Shown here: positions 60,658 through 64,000 of the stretch, piece by piece
Layout: each line of letters opens with the position of its first letter
Numbering within the stretch: the first letter of the stretch is position 1
Origin: Mesostigma viride
Taxonomy: Eukaryota; Streptophyta; Mesostigmatophyceae; Mesostigmatales; Mesostigmataceae
NCBI GenBank assembly: GCA_009746045.1
Contig: RPFO01000003.1
Location: 2,233,961 to 2,297,960 of the forward strand
Length of the DNA stretch: 64,000 nt
Reading direction: 5' to 3'
Made by a program: the position numbers and the translations under genes
Notes under the pieces: generated by a model
Told to the model about the DNA's origin: nothing
Database searches by the model: none
What the model saw: the letters and a program-made list of their open reading frames with translations, nothing else

Positions 60658-62515
60658 ATGCCAGCACCCCATGACACCCATCCACGCATGCCAGCACCCC
60701 ACTACACCCATCCATGCATGCCAGCACCACACCACATGTATTTATGCATGCCAGCACCCCCCCTAGGTATTTATGCATGCCAGCACCCCCCCCTAGGTAT
60801 TTATGCATGCCAGCACCCCCCCCTAGGTATTTATGCATGCCAGCACCCCCTCTAGGTATTTATGCATGCCAGCACCCCCCCTAGGTATTTATGCATGCCA
60901 GCACCCCCCACATGTATTTATGCATGCCAGCCCCCCCCCTAGGTATTTATGCATGCCAGCACCCCCCCCTCGGTATTTATGCATGCCAGCACCCCCCCTA
61001 GGTATTTATGCATGCCAGCACCCCCCCCGACGTATTTATGCTTGCCAGCACCCCCCCTAGGTATTTATGCATGCCAGCCCCCCCCTAGGTATTTATGCAT
61101 GCCAGCACCCCCCCTAGGTATTTATGCATGCCAGCACCCCCCCATAGGTATTTATGCATGCCCAGCCCCCCTAGGTATTTATGCATGCCAGCACCCCCCC
61201 TAGGTATTATGCATGCCAGCACCCCCCAGGTATTTAATGGCATGCCAGCACCCCCCTAGGTATTTATGCATGCCAGCACCCCCTAGTATTTATGCATGCT
61301 AGCACCCCCCCTAGGTATTTATGCATGCCAAGCACCCCCCCTAGGATTTATGCATGCCAGCACCCCCCTAGGTATTTATTCATGCCAGCATCCCCCCTCG
61401 GTATTTATGCATGCCAGCACCCCCCTCGGTATTATGCATGCCAGCACCCCCCGCTAGGTATTTATGCATGCCAGCACCCCCACATGTATTTTGCATGCCA
61501 GCACCCCCCCTAGGTATTTATGCATGCCAGCATCCCCCTCGGTATTTTATGCATGCCAGCACCCCCTCTAGGTATTTATGCATGCCAGCCCCCCCCCTAG
61601 GTATTTATGCATGCCAGCACCCCACCGACGTATTGTAATGCATGCCAGCACCCCCCACATGTTTTTATGGCATGCAGCAACCCCCCTAGGTATTTATGCA
61701 TGCCAGCACCCCCCCTCGGTATTTATGATGCCAGCACCCCTCTAGGTATTTATGCATTGCCAAGCACCCCCCCCTAGGTATTTATGCATGCCAGCACCCC
61801 CCTAGGTATTTAATGCATGCCAAGCACCCCCCCTAGGTATTTATGCATGCCAGCACCCCCCCTAGGTATTTATGCATGCCAGCACCCCCCCTAGGTATTT
61901 ATGCATGCCAGCACCCCCCCCTAGGTATTTATGCATGCCAGCACCCCCCTAGGTATTTATGCATGCCAGCACCCCCCTAGGGTATTTATGCATGCCAGCA
62001 CCCCCCTAGGTAATTTATGCATGCCAGCACCCCCCCCTAGAGTATTTATTCATGCCAGCATCCCCCCTCGGTAATTTATGCATGCCAAGCACCCCCCCTC
62101 GGTATTTATGCATGCCAGCACCCCCCCCTGATAGGTATTTATGCATGCCAGCACCCCCACCATGGTATTTATGCATGCAGCACCCCCCCCTAGGTTATTT
62201 ATGCATGCCACACCCCTCGTGGGTATTTATGCATGCAGCACCCCCTCTAGGTATTTATGGCACTACTGCCAGCACCCCACCCGACGTATTTGCTTGCCAG
62301 CACCCCCCCTAGTATTATATGCATGCCAGCCCCCCCCTAGGTATTTATGCATGCCAGCACCCCCCCTAGGTATTATGCATGCCAGCACCCCCCCCTTAGG
62401 TTATTTATGCATGCCAGCACCCCTCTAGTTTTATGCATCAGCCAAGCACCCCCCTAGGTATTTATGCATGCCACCCCCCCTAGGTATTTATGCATCAGCA
62501 CCCCCCTAGGCATTG
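60658..62515. repeat. 30-31 bp minisatellite, forward orientation
   Basis: A few CACCCATCCATGCATGCCAG units change at 60,735 to units of TAGGTATTTATGCATGCCAG plus CACCCCCC. About 55 copies follow, with single-base indels increasingly common after 61,200. Confidence 0.92.
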
Positions 62516-64000
62516 CCATAAATACCGAGCGGGGCGGGTTGCTGGCATGCATAAATACCTTAGGGGGGGGGCGGTGCTTGGGCATGCATAAATACAGTTG
62601 TGGGGGTTGCTGGCAGCATAAATACCTTAGGGAAGTGCGCGGTGCTGGCCATGCCATTAAAATTACCGAGGGGGGGTTGCTGGCATGCATATAAATACCG
62701 AGTGGGCGGGGATTGCTGGCATGAATAAATTACCTAGGGCGGTGCTTGCATGCATAAATACCGCAGGGGGATGCTGAGCATTGCATAAATACCGGAGGAA
62801 GGGGATGCTGGCCATGACAATAAATACCTTAGGGGGGGTGCTGGCATGCATAAATACCTAGGGGGCGTGCTGGCATGCATAAATACTAGGTGGGGTGCTT
62901 GTCATTGCAAAAAAATTTACTAAGGGGGGTGGCTGCATGCAATAAATAACCTAGCGGGTGGGGTTGCTGGGGCATTTTTTGCATAAAATACCTGGGGTGC
63001 TGCATGCATTAAATACCTAGGGTGGGTTGCTGGGCATGCATAAATACCTAGGGGGGGTGCTGGCATGCATAAAATAACCTAAGGGGGTGCTGGCAGCATA
63101 AATACCTAGAGGGGGTGCTGGGCATGCATAAATACCTAGGGGGGGGGGCTGGCATGCGACATATAATACATTGTGGGGGTGCTGGCATGCATAAATACCT
63201 AGGGGGGGGTGCTGGCATGCATAAATACCTAGGGGGGGGCTTGGCATGCATAAATACCTAGGGGGTGCTGGCATGCCATAAATACCGAGCGGGGTGCTGG
63301 CAAGCATAAATACGTCAGGGGGGGGTGCTGGCATGCATAAAATACCGAGGGGGGATGCTTGGCATGAATAAATACCTAGAGCGGGGTGGGCTGCATGGCA
63401 TAAATACGGTCGGCCTGGGGTGCTGGCATGCATAAAATACCTAGGGGGGGGGTGCTGGCATGCATAAATACCTAGGGGGGGGTGCTTGGCCAAGCATAAA
63501 TACGTCGGTGGGGGTGCTGGCATGCCATAAATACCTAGGGGGGGGGCTGGCAGCATAAAATACCTAGCGAGGGCGGGTGCTGGCATGCAATAAATACCGA
63601 AAGGGGGGGTGCTGGCATGCATAAATACCTAGGGGGGGGTGCTTGGCATGCATAAAATACATGTGCGGGGTGCTGGCGCATGCATAAATACCTAGGGGCG
63701 GGGTGCTGGCATGCATTAAATACCGAGGGGTGGTGCTGGCATGCATAAATACCGCAGGGGGGGATGCTGGCATGAATAAATACCCTAGGGGGGGGTGCTG
63801 GCATGCATTTAAATACCGAGGGGGGTGCTGGCATGCATAAATTACCGAGGGGGGATGCTGGCATGAATAAATTACCTAGGGGTTGCTGGCCACTGCAATA
63901 ATACCTAGGGGGGTGCTGGCATGCCATTTAAAAATTACCTAGGGGGGGCTGCTGGCATGCATAAATACCTAGGGGGGTGCGGATGCATCAAATACCTAGG
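62516..64000. repeat. Same minisatellite in inverted orientation, to window end
   Basis: From GCCATAAATACCGAG at 62,515 the units are reverse-complemented (GCTGGCATGCATAAATACCT plus AGGGGGG). They show frequent indels and odd insertions. There is no gene; short P-A-P-P-L-G-I-Y proteins are repeat artefacts. Confidence 0.9.

Overview
The window is eukaryotic nuclear DNA, most likely from a unicellular alga or another repeat-rich protist. It carries GT-AG introns, GC-rich coding exons, large minisatellites, two kinds of non-LTR retrotransposon (LINE), an intact-ended LTR retrotransposon and a multi-exon transposase-type gene. There are no bacterial features such as operons, Shine-Dalgarno sites or rRNA. 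I cannot name the species. The Copia-type element and the GAF protein would fit a green alga, but that is inference.

Layout. (1) 1-12.2 kb, plus strand: the 3' part of one host gene of at least 12 exons, almost all joined at phase-0 introns, encoding a protein of about 817 visible residues with two tandem GAF domains. Its introns are full of simple arrays (7, 11, 21, 27, 29 and 79 bp units) and, strikingly, of degenerate copies of the splice junctions and exon ends they flank. (2) 12.4-21.1 kb: a graveyard of LINE fragments. It holds three stacked ORF2 C-termini, three ORF1-like (coiled coil plus RRM-type) genes of which two are head to head, (CATC)n tails, a shared 3' hairpin and inverted-repeat elements ending in a CACGTGACTGCGTCACGTG-type motif. 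(3) 21.1-24.6 kb: gene-poor DNA with copies of a 14-bp palindrome, a telomere-like tract and a broken serine-type tRNA. (4) 24.7-43.3 kb: a 16.5-kb satellite of 40-bp units, interrupted at 36,053-36,933 by a fold-back element, followed by an AC-rich array.

(5) 43.5-49.5 kb, minus strand: a three-exon gene for a DDE-like transposase-family protein. All of its non-coding parts contain the CCAACGGCCGTTGG palindrome. A 5'-truncated LINE (reverse transcriptase, CCHC knuckle, restriction-like endonuclease) sits in its first intron. (6) 49.5-52.2 kb: AT-rich and GGCGC-rich spacer, a 331-bp tandem repeat and a 30-bp minisatellite. (7) 52,161-60,657, minus strand: an LTR retrotransposon with nearly identical 453-bp LTRs and the unusual order gag - integrase - protease-like - RT - RNase H. 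(8) 60.7-64 kb: a roughly 31-bp minisatellite that flips orientation near 62.5 kb and becomes error-rich, probably a contig end.

The only host gene supported with confidence is the GAF gene. Everything else is mobile, satellite or transposase-like DNA. The observations that look least ordinary are the intronic echoes of splice junctions, the fold-back element with covarying arms, the rearranged pol order of the LTR element, and the palindrome family tied to the transposase-like gene.
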